From NCBI RefSeq assembly GCF_001423405.1, contig NZ_LMNS01000012.1, positions 1,203 through 65,202 on the forward strand: a stretch of 64,000 nt of DNA, given 5' to 3'. Position 1 is the stretch's first letter; every line of letters starts with the position of its first letter. Both the position numbers and the translations under genes were made by a program. Source of the DNA: Methylobacterium sp. Leaf123. GTDB taxonomy: Bacteria; Pseudomonadota; Alphaproteobacteria; Rhizobiales; Beijerinckiaceae. Below the pieces are notes generated by a model. It did no database searches and was not told the origin of the DNA. It saw only the letters and a program-made list of their open reading frames with translations. Below, one piece after another: positions 1 through 7,973 of the stretch.

Positions 1-71
1 CCGTGATCCACGTGCCCGATCGTGCCGATGTTGCAGTGCGGCTTGGTACGGGAGAACTTTTCCTTGGCCAT
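1..71 (-). CDS. tuf: Elongation factor Tu, N-terminal fragment (gene runs off the left edge)
   Basis: Only the first 23 codons lie in the window. They encode a start of the form MAKEKFSRTKPHCNIGTIG followed by HVDHG, the highly conserved EF-Tu N-terminus including the beginning of the G1 P-loop region (GHVDHGKT). EF-Tu delivers aminoacyl-tRNA to the ribosome as a GTP complex. The start ATG is at 71-69. The gene lies 204 bases downstream of the S4-domain gene on the same strand, so it probably has its own promoter in that gap. The identity is secure from the N-terminus alone, but which of the usual two tuf copies this is cannot be told. Confidence 0.95.
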   Translation of the reverse strand, partial: MAKEKFSRTKPHCNIGTIGHVDH

Positions 72-122
72 CGTGCAATCCTACCGCGGGACCGGCCATG
101 AGCCGGGCGTAAGAGTGCCTCG

Positions 123-181
123 CAAAACTCCCGGGTCTCGGGAGCCCTCTCTCTGGCCTCGACGGCGCAGCGGGAGTTTTG
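123..181. terminator. 11-bp inverted repeat between the S4 gene and tuf
   Basis: Positions 123-133 (CAAAACTCCCG) are perfectly complementary to 171-181, enclosing about 37 bases that contain a smaller hairpin (CTCCCG/CGGGAG). Read on the minus strand it falls after the S4 gene and before tuf. It could end the helicase-S4 transcript or be a structured tuf leader. There is only a short T-rich edge, so a classical terminator is not proven. Confidence 0.35.
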
Positions 182-275
182 TGAGAGACACTAAAGGCGC
201 GGACCGATTAGAGGCTTGTGCGGCGATGATCAAGCGGCAGGTTTGCCGGGAGGGCGGATCGCGCCGCCTGAGGCG

Positions 276-551
276 TCAGGACGCGGCCTCGCCGACCGGT
301 TCGTAGAGGCGCTGCGCCTCCGGGGCGCCGCCGCGGCGCTCGCCGAGATAGAGCACCCGGACCAGCATCGTGCCGTGGGGGGCGGCCACGGTGAGCACGT
401 CGCCGCAATGGATGGCTTTGGCCGGTGCGTCGGCACGGGTGCCGTTCACGCGGACATGCCCGTCGCTCACCAGACGGGCCGCCATCGAGCGGGTCCGCGC
501 GAACCGCGCGAACCACAGCCATTTGTCGAGGCGCTGGCGCCCCGCGCTCAT
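276..551 (-). CDS. RNA-binding S4 domain protein (Hsp15/HslR-like)
   Basis: This 91-residue protein is almost entirely an S4 fold. It begins RLDKWLWFARFARTRSMA and continues with a VRVNG segment near residue 35, typical of Hsp15/HslR-type proteins that bind rRNA or stalled 50S-peptidyl-tRNA complexes. It sits 76 bases downstream of the Suv3-like helicase on the same strand, so the two are probably co-transcribed; helicase plus S4 protein is a common alphaproteobacterial pair. The start is the ATG at 551. A larger reading frame overlaps it in another phase but has no recognisable domain. The family is clear; its exact RNA target is not known from sequence. Confidence 0.88.
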   Translation of the reverse strand: MSAGRQRLDKWLWFARFARTRSMAARLVSDGHVRVNGTRADAPAKAIHCGDVLTVAAPHGTMLVRVLYLGERRGGAPEAQRLYEPVGEAAS

Positions 552-627
552 CCGGCGATCACGGCCGCCGGATCAGGCACGGCATCGCCGCGCCCGAAAA
601 CCGGCAACCGCTCTTCGGGCGGGCGCC

Positions 628-3600
628 TCAGCGCTTGCCCCCGTCCGATTCGAGCTTCGCCTTCAGCGCGGCGAGTGCCGCGAAGGGCGAATCGGGATCG
701 GGCTGGCGCTCGCGGCGCGGCGGGCGCTGCTCGGCGTTGGGACGACGGGTCTCGTCGCGGCGTTCGGGACGGTTACGGCCGCCCTGATGCTCGCGGCGGG
801 GACCGCCCCCCTCACCCTGGCCTTCGCGGCGGCTGTCGCCCCGGCCGTCGGCACGGGCCGGACGTCCACCCTCCGGGCGGTCCTCGCGGGGACGGCGCGG
901 GCCGTCGTTGCGACGACCATCCTGGCGGCCATCCGGTCGACCCTCTTGCCGTCCCTCTTGCCGCCCATCCGGCCGTCCCTGGCCGCGACCGGGCCGCGGA
1001 CCAGTGTGACGCTGCGGACGGTGCAGATGCCAGACCTCGACGGTCTCGGGCGCGGCCGGCTCGGCGGCGGCAGCGTCCGCCTCTGTAGCGGGCTCATCGG
1101 CCGGAATCGCCGAATCGGCGGCGTCCACCGCCTCGACCTCGCCGGTCGCCGCAGCCGCCTGCGCGGCGTCGGCGGTCTCGGCCGGCATCGGCGCGGCGGC
1201 CTCGGGAGCCGCGTCGGCCGTCTCGGCTTCGTCCGGCGCCGATGCCTCGACCGGGGCAGCGGCTTCGACCGGTGCTTCGGCGGGCTGTTCCGTGGCTGGC
1301 TCGGCTTCGCCCCCGGCGTCGGAGGTCGCCTCGGCCGGCGCCGTCTCGTCGCTCGGCTCGGCAGCCGCATCGACGGCGGTCGCGTCCTGCGACGGCGCCT
1401 GAGCCGTCTCCTCGGCTGAGGCTTCTTCGACCGATGTCTCCTCGGTCGCCGTCGCATCGCCGGCGGTCTCCTCGGTCGTCGCGTCCTGCGAGGCGACCGC
1501 GTCGGGGCGGGTGGCGGGGACGGTCGGCGCTGCCGCGACCAGGGGCACCGTGATGGCCGGGCCGGGGCGGCTCTGGGCGACGTAGCCCAGCGACTTCAGG
1601 ATCGAGGCGAAATCCTCGCCCGAGCAGCCGACGAGCGAGGTCATGTTCACGGTCGCCACGAAGCCGTCGCCGTCCGCGCTGCCGGCCGGCGGCTCGCCCG
1701 GGGTCGTGCCGGGGCGGTAGGCGATGGCCGGGCGGATCAGGTCGGCGAGCCGCTCCAGGATGTCGACGCGCACCGCTCGCTCGCCGCAGACCCGGAAGCC
1801 GGCGGCACGGTAGAGGCCCTTGGCGATGTTCGGATCGACCTTGATCGAGGTGCGGCCGGAACTGGCCAGATGCGCGATCTCGTCGAGGCCGGGCTGGTCG
1901 AGGCCGCCATTCTTCAGCGCCCAGAGCTGGGCGGCGAGCGTGCGCGGGGCCGGCTTCAGCAGCGCCGGCAGGAAGATGTGGTAGGCGCCGAAGCGCACAC
2001 CGTGACGGCGCAGATTCGCCCGCCCGTCCTGATCGAGGGTGCGCATCTCATGTGCCACCTTGGCCCGCTCCAGCACGCCGAGCGCCTCGACCACCTGATA
2101 GCCGATGCCGCGGGCGAGCCCGGTGAGGTCAGCCGCCGTCTCGATCTCCATCAACGGCCCGAGCAGGCGCACGACATGGGCGCGCAGCCACGCGGCCAGC
2201 CGCGTCTCGACCTTCTCGCGCGCGGCGCCGGACAGGCTGTCGTCGGCGATGAGGCGGATGCCGGGCTCGAACAGCTTGTCGCCCGGCGTCAGCTTGGCGA
2301 CGGGATCGCCGGTCCAGCGGATGATCCCGTCATGCGAGAGCACCAGCGAGGCGTCGGCAGCCGAGGCGAAGCGGTCGGCCCGCGCCTCGATCTCGCCGGC
2401 CAGCGCCTTGTCGGCGGCAGAGCGCAGGGTTTTGGCTTCATGGCCCTCGGCTTGCGGGTCGGGCACGAATTGGAAGCCGTGAAGACGGCCCACATGTTGA
2501 CCCTCGACGGTGACGTCACCGCCGGAGGTGATTTCGGCTTCCAGCATCGTCTTCTCTCTCAAGCGCCGCATCAGGACGCTGGTGCGCCTATCGACGAAGC
2601 GGCTCGCGAGGCGCTCGTGCAGGGCGTCGGACAATCTGTCCTCTACCCGACGCGTCTCGCCCTGCCAATGCAGAGGATCGAGCAACCAGTCGGGCCTGTT
2701 TGCCACGAAGGTCCAGGTCCGCCCCTGCGCGATGCGCTGGGACAGGGCGTCGATGTCGCCGTCGGTGCGGTCGATCATCGCCACATGGCGGGCGAACCAG
2801 TCGTTGGGAATGCGCCCCGCCATGCCGCGCATCAGGAAGCGGTAGAGCTGGGCCACGAGGTCGGCATGGGTCTGCGGATGGACCTTGCGATAGTCCGGCA
2901 CGCCGCAGGTGTCCCAGAGGCGGCGCACCGCCGCGGGGTCCTTGGCCATGTCGCGGATGTCGTCCTCGCGCATCAGGATCTCGAACGCCTGCTGGTCCTC
3001 GCCCATCGGCGCGCGGGTGAGGCCCTGCTCGTGCGGATGCGCGTCGAGGCTCGCCTGCAGCCGTTCCAGCGAGGCGAATTCGAGATCCGGGTTGCGCCAT
3101 TGCAGCATGCGCACGGGTTCGAAATCGTGAGTCTCCAGCGCCTCGATCATCTCCGGTTCGAAGGGCGGGCAGCGCCCCGTCGAACCGAACGTCCCGTCGG
3201 CGATGTGGCGGCCGGCGCGGCCCGCGATCTGGCCCATCTCGGCGGGGGACAGCTTGCGGAAGCGGGTGCCGTCGTATTTCCAGTTCGCGGCGAAGGCCAC
3301 GTGATCGACGTCGAGGTTCAGCCCCATGCCGACCGCATCGGTGGCCACGAGATAATCGACGTCGCCCGATTGATAGAGTTCGACCTGGGCGTTGCGGGTG
3401 CGGGGCGAGAGCGCGCCGAGCACCACCGCCGCCCCGCCGCGCTGGCGCCGAATCAGCTCGGCGATGGCGTAGACCTCCTCGGCCGAGAAGGCGACGATCG
3501 CCGTGCGGTGCGGCAGCCGCGAGATCTTTTTTTCGCCCGCGAAGGTCAGGCTCGAGAGACGCGGGCGGGTCGTCGTCTGCACGCCGGGGATCAGCGCCTG

Positions 3601-4023
3601 CACCAGCGGCAGCATGGTCGAGGAGCCGATCAGCAGCGTCTCCTCCCGACCGCGGCGGTAGAGCAGGCGATCGGTGAAGACGTGGCCGCGGTCCATGTCG
3701 GCGGCGAGCTGGATCTCGTCGATCGCGACGAAGGCGACGTCGAGGTCGCGCGGCATCGCTTCGATGGTGCAGATCCAGTAGCGCGGCCGGTCCGGCTTGA
3801 TCTTCTCCTCGCCGGTGATGAGGGCGACATTCTCGGTGCCGACCTTGGCGACCACGCGCAGATAGACCTCGCGGGCCAAGAGCCTGAGGGGCAGGCCGAT
3901 CATGCCGGTCGGATGCAGAAGCATCCGCTCGATGGCCATGTGCGTCTTGCCCGTGTTGGTCGGGCCGAGCACCGCCGTGACCCCGCGCGCGCGGGCCTCG
4001 CGGTGAAGGGTGCGGAGCGTCAT
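628..4023 (-). CDS. Suv3-like superfamily 2 RNA helicase with long low-complexity C-terminal tail
   Basis: The 1131-residue protein begins with a helicase core: Walker A GPTNTGKT at residues 20-27, a DEIQ Walker B box at 102-105, a GSST motif near 133, and motif VI QIAGRAGRH at 265-273. DEIQ plus this P-loop spelling is the signature of the mitochondrial SUV3 degradosome helicase family, so ATP-dependent unwinding of structured RNA is likely. After the conserved region (to about residue 810) comes an unusual tail: roughly 180 residues rich in Ala, Glu and Thr, then about 100 residues rich in Arg, Gly, Pro and Asp, resembling RGG-type RNA-binding or phase-separating tails. The protein is much longer than the SUV3 core. 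The start ATG is at 4023. It is upstream of, and probably co-transcribed with, the S4-domain gene. Confidence 0.85.
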   Translation of the reverse strand: MTLRTLHREARARGVTAVLGPTNTGKTHMAIERMLLHPTGMIGLPLRLLAREVYLRVVAKVGTENVALITGEEKIKPDRPRYWICTIEAMPRDLDVAFVAIDEIQLAADMDRGHVFTDRLLYRRGREETLLIGSSTMLPLVQALIPGVQTTTRPRLSSLTFAGEKKISRLPHRTAIVAFSAEEVYAIAELIRRQRGGAAVVLGALSPRTRNAQVELYQSGDVDYLVATDAVGMGLNLDVDHVAFAANWKYDGTRFRKLSPAEMGQIAGRAGRHIADGTFGSTGRCPPFEPEMIEALETHDFEPVRMLQWRNPDLEFASLERLQASLDAHPHEQGLTRAPMGEDQQAFEILMREDDIRDMAKDPAAVRRLWDTCGVPDYRKVHPQTHADLVAQLYRFLMRGMAGRIPNDWFARHVAMIDRTDGDIDALSQRIAQGRTWTFVANRPDWLLDPLHWQGETRRVEDRLSDALHERLASRFVDRRTSVLMRRLREKTMLEAEITSGGDVTVEGQHVGRLHGFQFVPDPQAEGHEAKTLRSAADKALAGEIEARADRFASAADASLVLSHDGIIRWTGDPVAKLTPGDKLFEPGIRLIADDSLSGAAREKVETRLAAWLRAHVVRLLGPLMEIETAADLTGLARGIGYQVVEALGVLERAKVAHEMRTLDQDGRANLRRHGVRFGAYHIFLPALLKPAPRTLAAQLWALKNGGLDQPGLDEIAHLASSGRTSIKVDPNIAKGLYRAAGFRVCGERAVRVDILERLADLIRPAIAYRPGTTPGEPPAGSADGDGFVATVNMTSLVGCSGEDFASILKSLGYVAQSRPGPAITVPLVAAAPTVPATRPDAVASQDATTEETAGDATATEETSVEEASAEETAQAPSQDATAVDAAAEPSDETAPAEATSDAGGEAEPATEQPAEAPVEAAAPVEASAPDEAETADAAPEAAAPMPAETADAAQAAAATGEVEAVDAADSAIPADEPATEADAAAAEPAAPETVEVWHLHRPQRHTGPRPGRGQGRPDGRQEGRQEGRPDGRQDGRRNDGPRRPREDRPEGGRPARADGRGDSRREGQGEGGGPRREHQGGRNRPERRDETRRPNAEQRPPRRERQPDPDSPFAALAALKAKLESDGGKR

Positions 4024-4164
4024 GCGGGGGCGGCGATCCCTACGGCGCTGAGGGCCGTCGGCGGAGCGGAGGGCAGCCGGGCGCGGGGCCCTGCATCGGA
4101 AGTCGGCCGCTCGAGCACCGTCCCGGATACCGGATCCAAAACGATGCTCCAGACTCTTGCTGTT

Positions 4165-4211
4165 GCATCATCTTTTTTCCGAAAGCCGGAAACCACCTTT
4201 CGGGATGATGC
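4165..4211. repeat. 47-nt palindromic repeat, family A copy 1
   Basis: Outer arms GCATCATC/GATGATGC and inner arms CCGAAAG/CTTTCGG flank a CCGG-AAACCAC centre, forming a two-step hairpin. A second copy of exactly 47 nt with compensated arm changes lies at 7017-7063. This copy begins one base beyond the stop codon of the small exported-protein gene, where it may act as a 3' mRNA structure. It resembles REP-type dispersed elements of Rhizobiales genomes. Confidence 0.75.
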
Positions 4212-4212
4212 T

Positions 4213-4557
4213 CTAGCGGTACGGGGCGAGCCGCGGCGACCGTCCCTCATATGGGACGCCCGGCGCCGGCCCGCCAGCGGGGGCACCGATGCCGGGATAG
4301 GCGTAGATGTCGATCCGGGGCTGCGGCTGCTGCGGCGTGAGGTCCGTGCAGAGCGTGTCGGGCATCGCCGTGAGCGGGCCGCGGCGCGGCGGGCGGTGCT
4401 CGATCACCTGGGCGGAGGAGAACGCATCGGGGCCGCAATCCGGCCCGGCCGTGAGGGTGCCGCCGGCCCAGGCGATGGATGGGACGAGGAGGGCCAGGAT
4501 GAGGCATGCGATCCGGAAAGGGCTGTTGCGGCGCCGCGGGGTCGTGCGTCGAAACAT
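4213..4557 (-). CDS. Hypothetical exported protein, 114 aa
   Basis: The start is placed at the ATG at 4557, because it begins a typical Sec signal peptide: a basic N-terminus (MFRRTTPRRR), a hydrophobic core (ACLILALLVPSIAWA) and an Ala-type cleavage site near residue 29. The upstream extension to 4620 lies in repeat-derived sequence and lacks signal character. The mature part is rich in Pro and Gly, with two Cys (about residues 39 and 70) that could form a disulfide, and it ends in a tail of Pro, Gly and Arg residues. No known domain is recognised. Repeat elements flank both ends, at 4165-4211 and 4616-4655. The gene could be lineage-specific. Confidence 0.55.
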   Translation of the reverse strand: MFRRTTPRRRNSPFRIACLILALLVPSIAWAGGTLTAGPDCGPDAFSSAQVIEHRPPRRGPLTAMPDTLCTDLTPQQPQPRIDIYAYPGIGAPAGGPAPGVPYEGRSPRLAPYR

Positions 4558-4615
4558 GGAAGAATCCTCTGACCGCCTCGAGCCTCGTTCGATTTCGCGA
4601 CTCCGACCCGAACTC

Positions 4616-4655
4616 CTCATCCTGAGGTGCTGTGGAGCAGCCTCGAAGGATGAGG
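4616..4655. repeat. Short copy of dispersed repeat family C
   Basis: It begins CCTCATCCTGAGGTG and ends with CCTCGAAGGATGAGGG. The outer arms (CCTCATCC/GGATGAGG) pair and match the ends of the longer element at 17359-17472, but the middle is missing. It lies between the DUF3108 gene and the small exported-protein gene. Confidence 0.65.
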
Positions 4656-4695
4656 GCGAGAGCGGGATGGACGAACTGCATCCCGTTCCGAAGAA

Positions 4696-5592
4696 CTACT
4701 GCTGCGACAGGCTCGCATCGGCGACGGCGGCCGGTTGCGCCTCGCCGCCGGTGGCGGTCGCTGTGCCCGTCCGCGTCCAGCGGGTCGCCTCGATGATATT
4801 GGTGCCGAGCGTGGTGCGCACGGCGATCCGCAGCGGCACCAGCACCCGCGTTCCCTCGACGGGGGCGAGCCAGACCGACATGTCGCGGTTGTCTTCCATG
4901 AACTTCACCCCCGGCCGGTCGGGCCGGTGGCCGGCGATGGCGACGTAGCGGGCGTTGCAGACCAGAACCGGCCCACTGTAGCCGGGCTTTTCCACAGCCC
5001 GGGTCTCGCCGTAGCTCAGGACCACGTTGAAGCGGGTGGCGCCGTCGAAGACGGGGAGCGTGCGGTTGCAGTTCTCCGGATCGGTGAGGTCGGCGCGGGC
5101 GCGGGCCGGCATCATCAGCGCGCTCGCCGGATCGATCACGCCGCGCTTGGCCGCGGCGGTGACCGGCACTCGGTCGCCGGTATCGAGCAGCGGCGGGGTC
5201 ACCTCGGCCTGGGTGACGTTGCCGTTGGCCAGCGCCATGCGCACGGCGATGCCCGAGCTGCTGGTGCGGGTGGCGATCGAGAAAGCGCTCGGCAGCGGCG
5301 CCGCGGCGATGCTGCCCGAGGACCGGGCCGAACCCTGGCCGCCGGTGACCGCGCCGACGAGGCCCGTCAGCACCGCCGAGACATCCATCCGGTAGCGGGG
5401 GCCCTCGAAGGCCCCGGTGAGCTGGGCGTTGCCGATCGGAATGCCGGCGAGGTTGACGCTGTAATCGACGGCGACGCCCGCGGGGGCAGCCTTGGCCCTG
5501 TGGGCCCGCGGCGCGGCCTGCGTCCCGGCCGGAAGGGCGAGCGCCCCGGCGAGGAGAAGGAGGTGGGCGCGAAGAATGGGCTTGGCGCGCAT
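4696..5592 (-). CDS. DUF3108 family exported protein
   Basis: This protein of about 298 residues starts with a clear signal peptide (MRAKPILRAHLLLLAGALALPAGTQAAP). It then shows the DUF3108 pattern: an early VDYSVNLAGIPIGNA strand pair, YRMDVSA, a central VFDGATRFNVVLSYG segment, and a late MSVWLAPVEGTRVLVPLRIAV segment. DUF3108 proteins are predicted periplasmic beta-rich proteins of unknown role. I chose the ATG at 5592 because it opens the signal peptide directly; a GTG at 5616 would add eight residues and is possible. Two Cys in the second half (CNRTLP and VLVCNA) may pair. The family is well supported, the function unknown. Confidence 0.8.
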   Translation of the reverse strand: MRAKPILRAHLLLLAGALALPAGTQAAPRAHRAKAAPAGVAVDYSVNLAGIPIGNAQLTGAFEGPRYRMDVSAVLTGLVGAVTGGQGSARSSGSIAAAPLPSAFSIATRTSSSGIAVRMALANGNVTQAEVTPPLLDTGDRVPVTAAAKRGVIDPASALMMPARARADLTDPENCNRTLPVFDGATRFNVVLSYGETRAVEKPGYSGPVLVCNARYVAIAGHRPDRPGVKFMEDNRDMSVWLAPVEGTRVLVPLRIAVRTTLGTNIIEATRWTRTGTATATGGEAQPAAVADASLSQQ

Positions 5593-5717
5593 GGTCTGGA
5601 CTCTGGGCGGCTCCACGCTCCCGCGCCGTTCGGGACGAGACGGCTGGGACGAGGAAGCTTAGCGCCGGCCATGGTTAACAGACCGTTCGGCCGATGCCAG
5701 GGGGCTTTCGGCGGGTC

Positions 5718-5960
5718 GCGTGCGCTCCTCGACGAACGTGATTTCTCGCCCGAGGAGCTGACCGTCGAGATCACCGAGGAAGGTGCTGCTGAACGATCTC
5801 GATCGCGTGCCGTTGGAGCGGCTCGCCGCCCACGGCGTGCGGATCGCGCTCGACGGTTTCGGCATCGGCTATTCCGACATCGGCGATCTTCGCCGATGAC
5901 CGATCCAGACGCTGACGCTCGACCGCCTGCTCACCGAGGACGTGGCGCAGGCGCACGAGG
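5718..5960 (+). pseudogene. Decayed EAL-domain (c-di-GMP phosphodiesterase) fragment
   Basis: Frame 1 reads LLDERDFSPEELTVEITEE up to about 5781, the EAL-family segment with the conserved VEITE motif. One extra base near 5782 shifts the frame. Continuing in the new frame from 5783 gives VLLNDLDRVPLERLAAHG, then IALDGFGIGYSDIGDLRR, a TGA stop at 5897-5899, and then PIQTLTLDRLLTEDV. These are consecutive pieces of one EAL domain (normally DDFGTGYSS, LRRLPIQTLKLDR). A frameshift, an in-frame stop, the loss of the second Asp of the DDFG motif (now DGFG) and the absence of the N-terminal half with the EAL motif show that the copy is dead. The real phosphodiesterase parent is not in this window. 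Confidence 0.82.
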
Positions 5961-5970
5961 CCCGCCGGCC

Positions 5971-6972
5971 TTACCGCTGCGGCGTCCAGGCACGCCCGTG
6001 ATAGACGAAGCGTTCGCTCTCGCTCGCCAGGGCCGCGAGGCCGCTGAAGGCGGGGTCCTTCACGGTGATGACACTGGTGGGGATGGTGCGCATCTGCCCG
6101 GCGAAGGGCGCCTTGCGCTCGAAGGCCTCGCGGAACGCGCCTTCCCGCAGGATGGGGACGATCCGCGGGGCGATGCCGCCGCCGATATAGACTCCGCCGG
6201 TGGCCAGGAAGGTCAGCGCCAGATCCCCGCAGACCCGGCCGAGCAGCTTGCTGAACAGTCCGAGCGCGGCATGCGCGTGCGGATCCTCGCCCGAGAGGCC
6301 GTTGCCCGTGATCTCGGCCGGGTCGCACAGGGAGCCGTCGCCGCCCGCCCGCACCGCGCGGATCGCCGCGCAGAGCCGGGCGAGACCGGGGCCTGAGAGC
6401 AGCGTCTCCACCGTGACCCGATCCTCGACGCGCTCGACCGCCGGCCAGATCGCGAACTCCTCGGCGTCGGTCGGCCCGAGATCGGTGTGGCCGGCCTCCG
6501 TCGAGACGATGGCGAGGCGGTCTTCATAGGGGATCAGGGCGGCGGCGCCGAAGCCGGTGCCCGGCCCGAGAACGAGGCGCGGCCCGCTGGCGTCGCTGCA
6601 AGTCGGGCCGATCGGCGTGAGGTCGTCGGGCGCGATGCCGGCCGCGCCCGCGGCGACCGGCACGTAATCGTTGACGAGGGCGACCCGCGCGAGCCCGAAA
6701 TCGCGGCCGATCGCGGCAGCGTCCACCAGCCAGTCAGCGTTGGTGAGATGGACCGCCGGAGCATCGACCCGGCCCGCAATCGCCAGGATCGCCGAGCGCG
6801 GCGCGGGCCCGCCGCCCTGCGCCAGGGAGGCCCGGATCGCCGCGCTCGGATCGGGATGGCCGTGCGTCGCCTCGCGCGAGAGGAGACGGGGCGGCGCTCC
6901 CCTCGTTTCGATCAGGCCGAAGCGGGCATTCGTCCCGCCGATATCGCCGATCAGCACCGGGAACTCGAACAT
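5971..6972 (-). CDS. glk: Glucokinase
   Basis: This protein of about 333 residues phosphorylates glucose with ATP to glucose-6-phosphate in the cytoplasm. The evidence is the ATP-binding GDIGGTNARFGL near residue 9, the sugar-binding VNDY segment (VALVNDYVPVAAG), the GPGTGFGAA phosphate loop and the conserved STEAGHTDLGP stretch of the bacterial glucokinase (Glk) family. The ATG at 6972 is chosen: it has an AGAGG-type ribosome site and directly opens the conserved beta strand, whereas the frame extension to 7044 runs through a palindromic repeat. Its neighbour otsB on the same strand suggests a sugar/trehalose link, but repeat A copy 2 and about 147 bases separate them, so an operon is uncertain. 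Confidence 0.9.
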   Translation of the reverse strand: MFEFPVLIGDIGGTNARFGLIETRGAPPRLLSREATHGHPDPSAAIRASLAQGGGPAPRSAILAIAGRVDAPAVHLTNADWLVDAAAIGRDFGLARVALVNDYVPVAAGAAGIAPDDLTPIGPTCSDASGPRLVLGPGTGFGAAALIPYEDRLAIVSTEAGHTDLGPTDAEEFAIWPAVERVEDRVTVETLLSGPGLARLCAAIRAVRAGGDGSLCDPAEITGNGLSGEDPHAHAALGLFSKLLGRVCGDLALTFLATGGVYIGGGIAPRIVPILREGAFREAFERKAPFAGQMRTIPTSVITVKDPAFSGLAALASESERFVYHGRAWTPQR

Positions 6973-7016
6973 CCGCCTCTTGCCTCTCGTGGTGCTTTGC
7001 CGCGGGTCTTGTTTTT

Positions 7017-7063
7017 GCGTCGTCTCTTTTTCGAAAGCCGGCAACCACCCTTCGGGACGACGC
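7017..7063. repeat. 47-nt palindromic repeat, family A copy 2
   Basis: The arms GCGTCGTC/GACGACGC and CGAAAG/CTTCGG surround a centre CCGGCAACCACC. The length and architecture match 4165-4211 exactly, and the outer-arm differences are compensated on both sides, so pairing is kept. It sits upstream of glk and downstream of otsB. Confidence 0.75.
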
Positions 7064-7119
7064 TGTAACAGAGGGTGCGCCGGCCGTTCGGCAAGCCGTG
7101 AACGAAGCCGTGAAGGGGG

Positions 7120-7887
7120 TCAGGCGGCGGGCAGCGTGTCCGGATCGATGGGCGCGCCCTCGGCCCAGGCGGTGATCAGCGCGCGCACATCCGCGGGCGT
7201 GGCGAGGCGGCGGCCGGCCACGGTCTCGCCGTCGCCGATGCGCACGCTGATGCCGCCATCCTCGTTGACCGAGGCGAAGGCGATCTCGTCGGTGCGGTCG
7301 TCGCCGAGGAAGATCGTGCGCCGGCCGGCATAGGGGGCCGCCTCCGAGAAGGCGCGGATCGCGTGGCCCTTGGTGGCGTCGGCCGGCACGATCTCGCCGA
7401 CCGCCTTGCCGAGTTGGAGCCGGTAGGCGGCGCCGAGATCGGCCGCGACCGCCTTCACGATGGTCTCGGCCGCCTGCGCATCGCCCGGCGTGGCGAGCCG
7501 CCAATGCACCGCGACCGAGGCGCCCTTGTCCTCGATCAGCACGGATTCGTAGCGGGCCGTCTCCGCGTGCAGCCGCTCGACGCCCGCGCGCAGATCCGGA
7601 TGATCCTCCGGCCGTCCGCCGCTCCGATGACCGTCCACCCGGCGCTCGACGCCGTGCAGCCCGGCCACGTCGAACCGGGCGGGGCTCAGGAAATCGTCGA
7701 TCACCGTGACCGGCCGGCCGGTGACGATGGCGAGCGCCCCGCCGAGCCGCTCGCGCAGGCGCTCTAGCGCGGGCACCAGGCCGGGATCGACCTGCACCGC
7801 GTCGGGGCGCGGGGCGATCTCGACCAGGGTGCCGTCGAAATCGAGGAACAGCGCGTAGTCTGCGGTTTGGCGTGCCTCTTGGCTCAC
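7120..7887 (-). CDS. otsB: Trehalose-6-phosphate phosphatase
   Basis: The roughly 255-residue HAD-superfamily phosphatase would convert trehalose-6-phosphate to trehalose, a stress solute. Motif I is FLDFDGTL near residue 15 (nucleophile Asp), motif II lies in IVTGRP, the conserved Lys in the VGEIVPADATKGHAI segment, and motif IV is FLGDDRTDE. The start is a GTG at 7887 with an AGGA site about nine bases upstream; a longer frame to 7962 exists but lacks family similarity. No otsA is present in the window, so the synthase must be elsewhere. Its divergent neighbour at 7974 encodes a DUF427 protein. Confidence 0.9.
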   Translation of the reverse strand: MSQEARQTADYALFLDFDGTLVEIAPRPDAVQVDPGLVPALERLRERLGGALAIVTGRPVTVIDDFLSPARFDVAGLHGVERRVDGHRSGGRPEDHPDLRAGVERLHAETARYESVLIEDKGASVAVHWRLATPGDAQAAETIVKAVAADLGAAYRLQLGKAVGEIVPADATKGHAIRAFSEAAPYAGRRTIFLGDDRTDEIAFASVNEDGGISVRIGDGETVAGRRLATPADVRALITAWAEGAPIDPDTLPAA

Positions 7888-7973
7888 GGCGTCGTCCTTC
7901 TTTCGGGCTGTCCATGCGCTAGCATGAGGGGCGGTTGCGACAAACCGCTGATGCGACACCAACGGAGGAGCCC

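Noticed and set aside
72..275. tRNA gene between the S4 gene and tuf
   Set aside because: tRNA genes often neighbour tuf, but no cloverleaf, TTCGANTC-type T-loop or CCA end was found on either strand.
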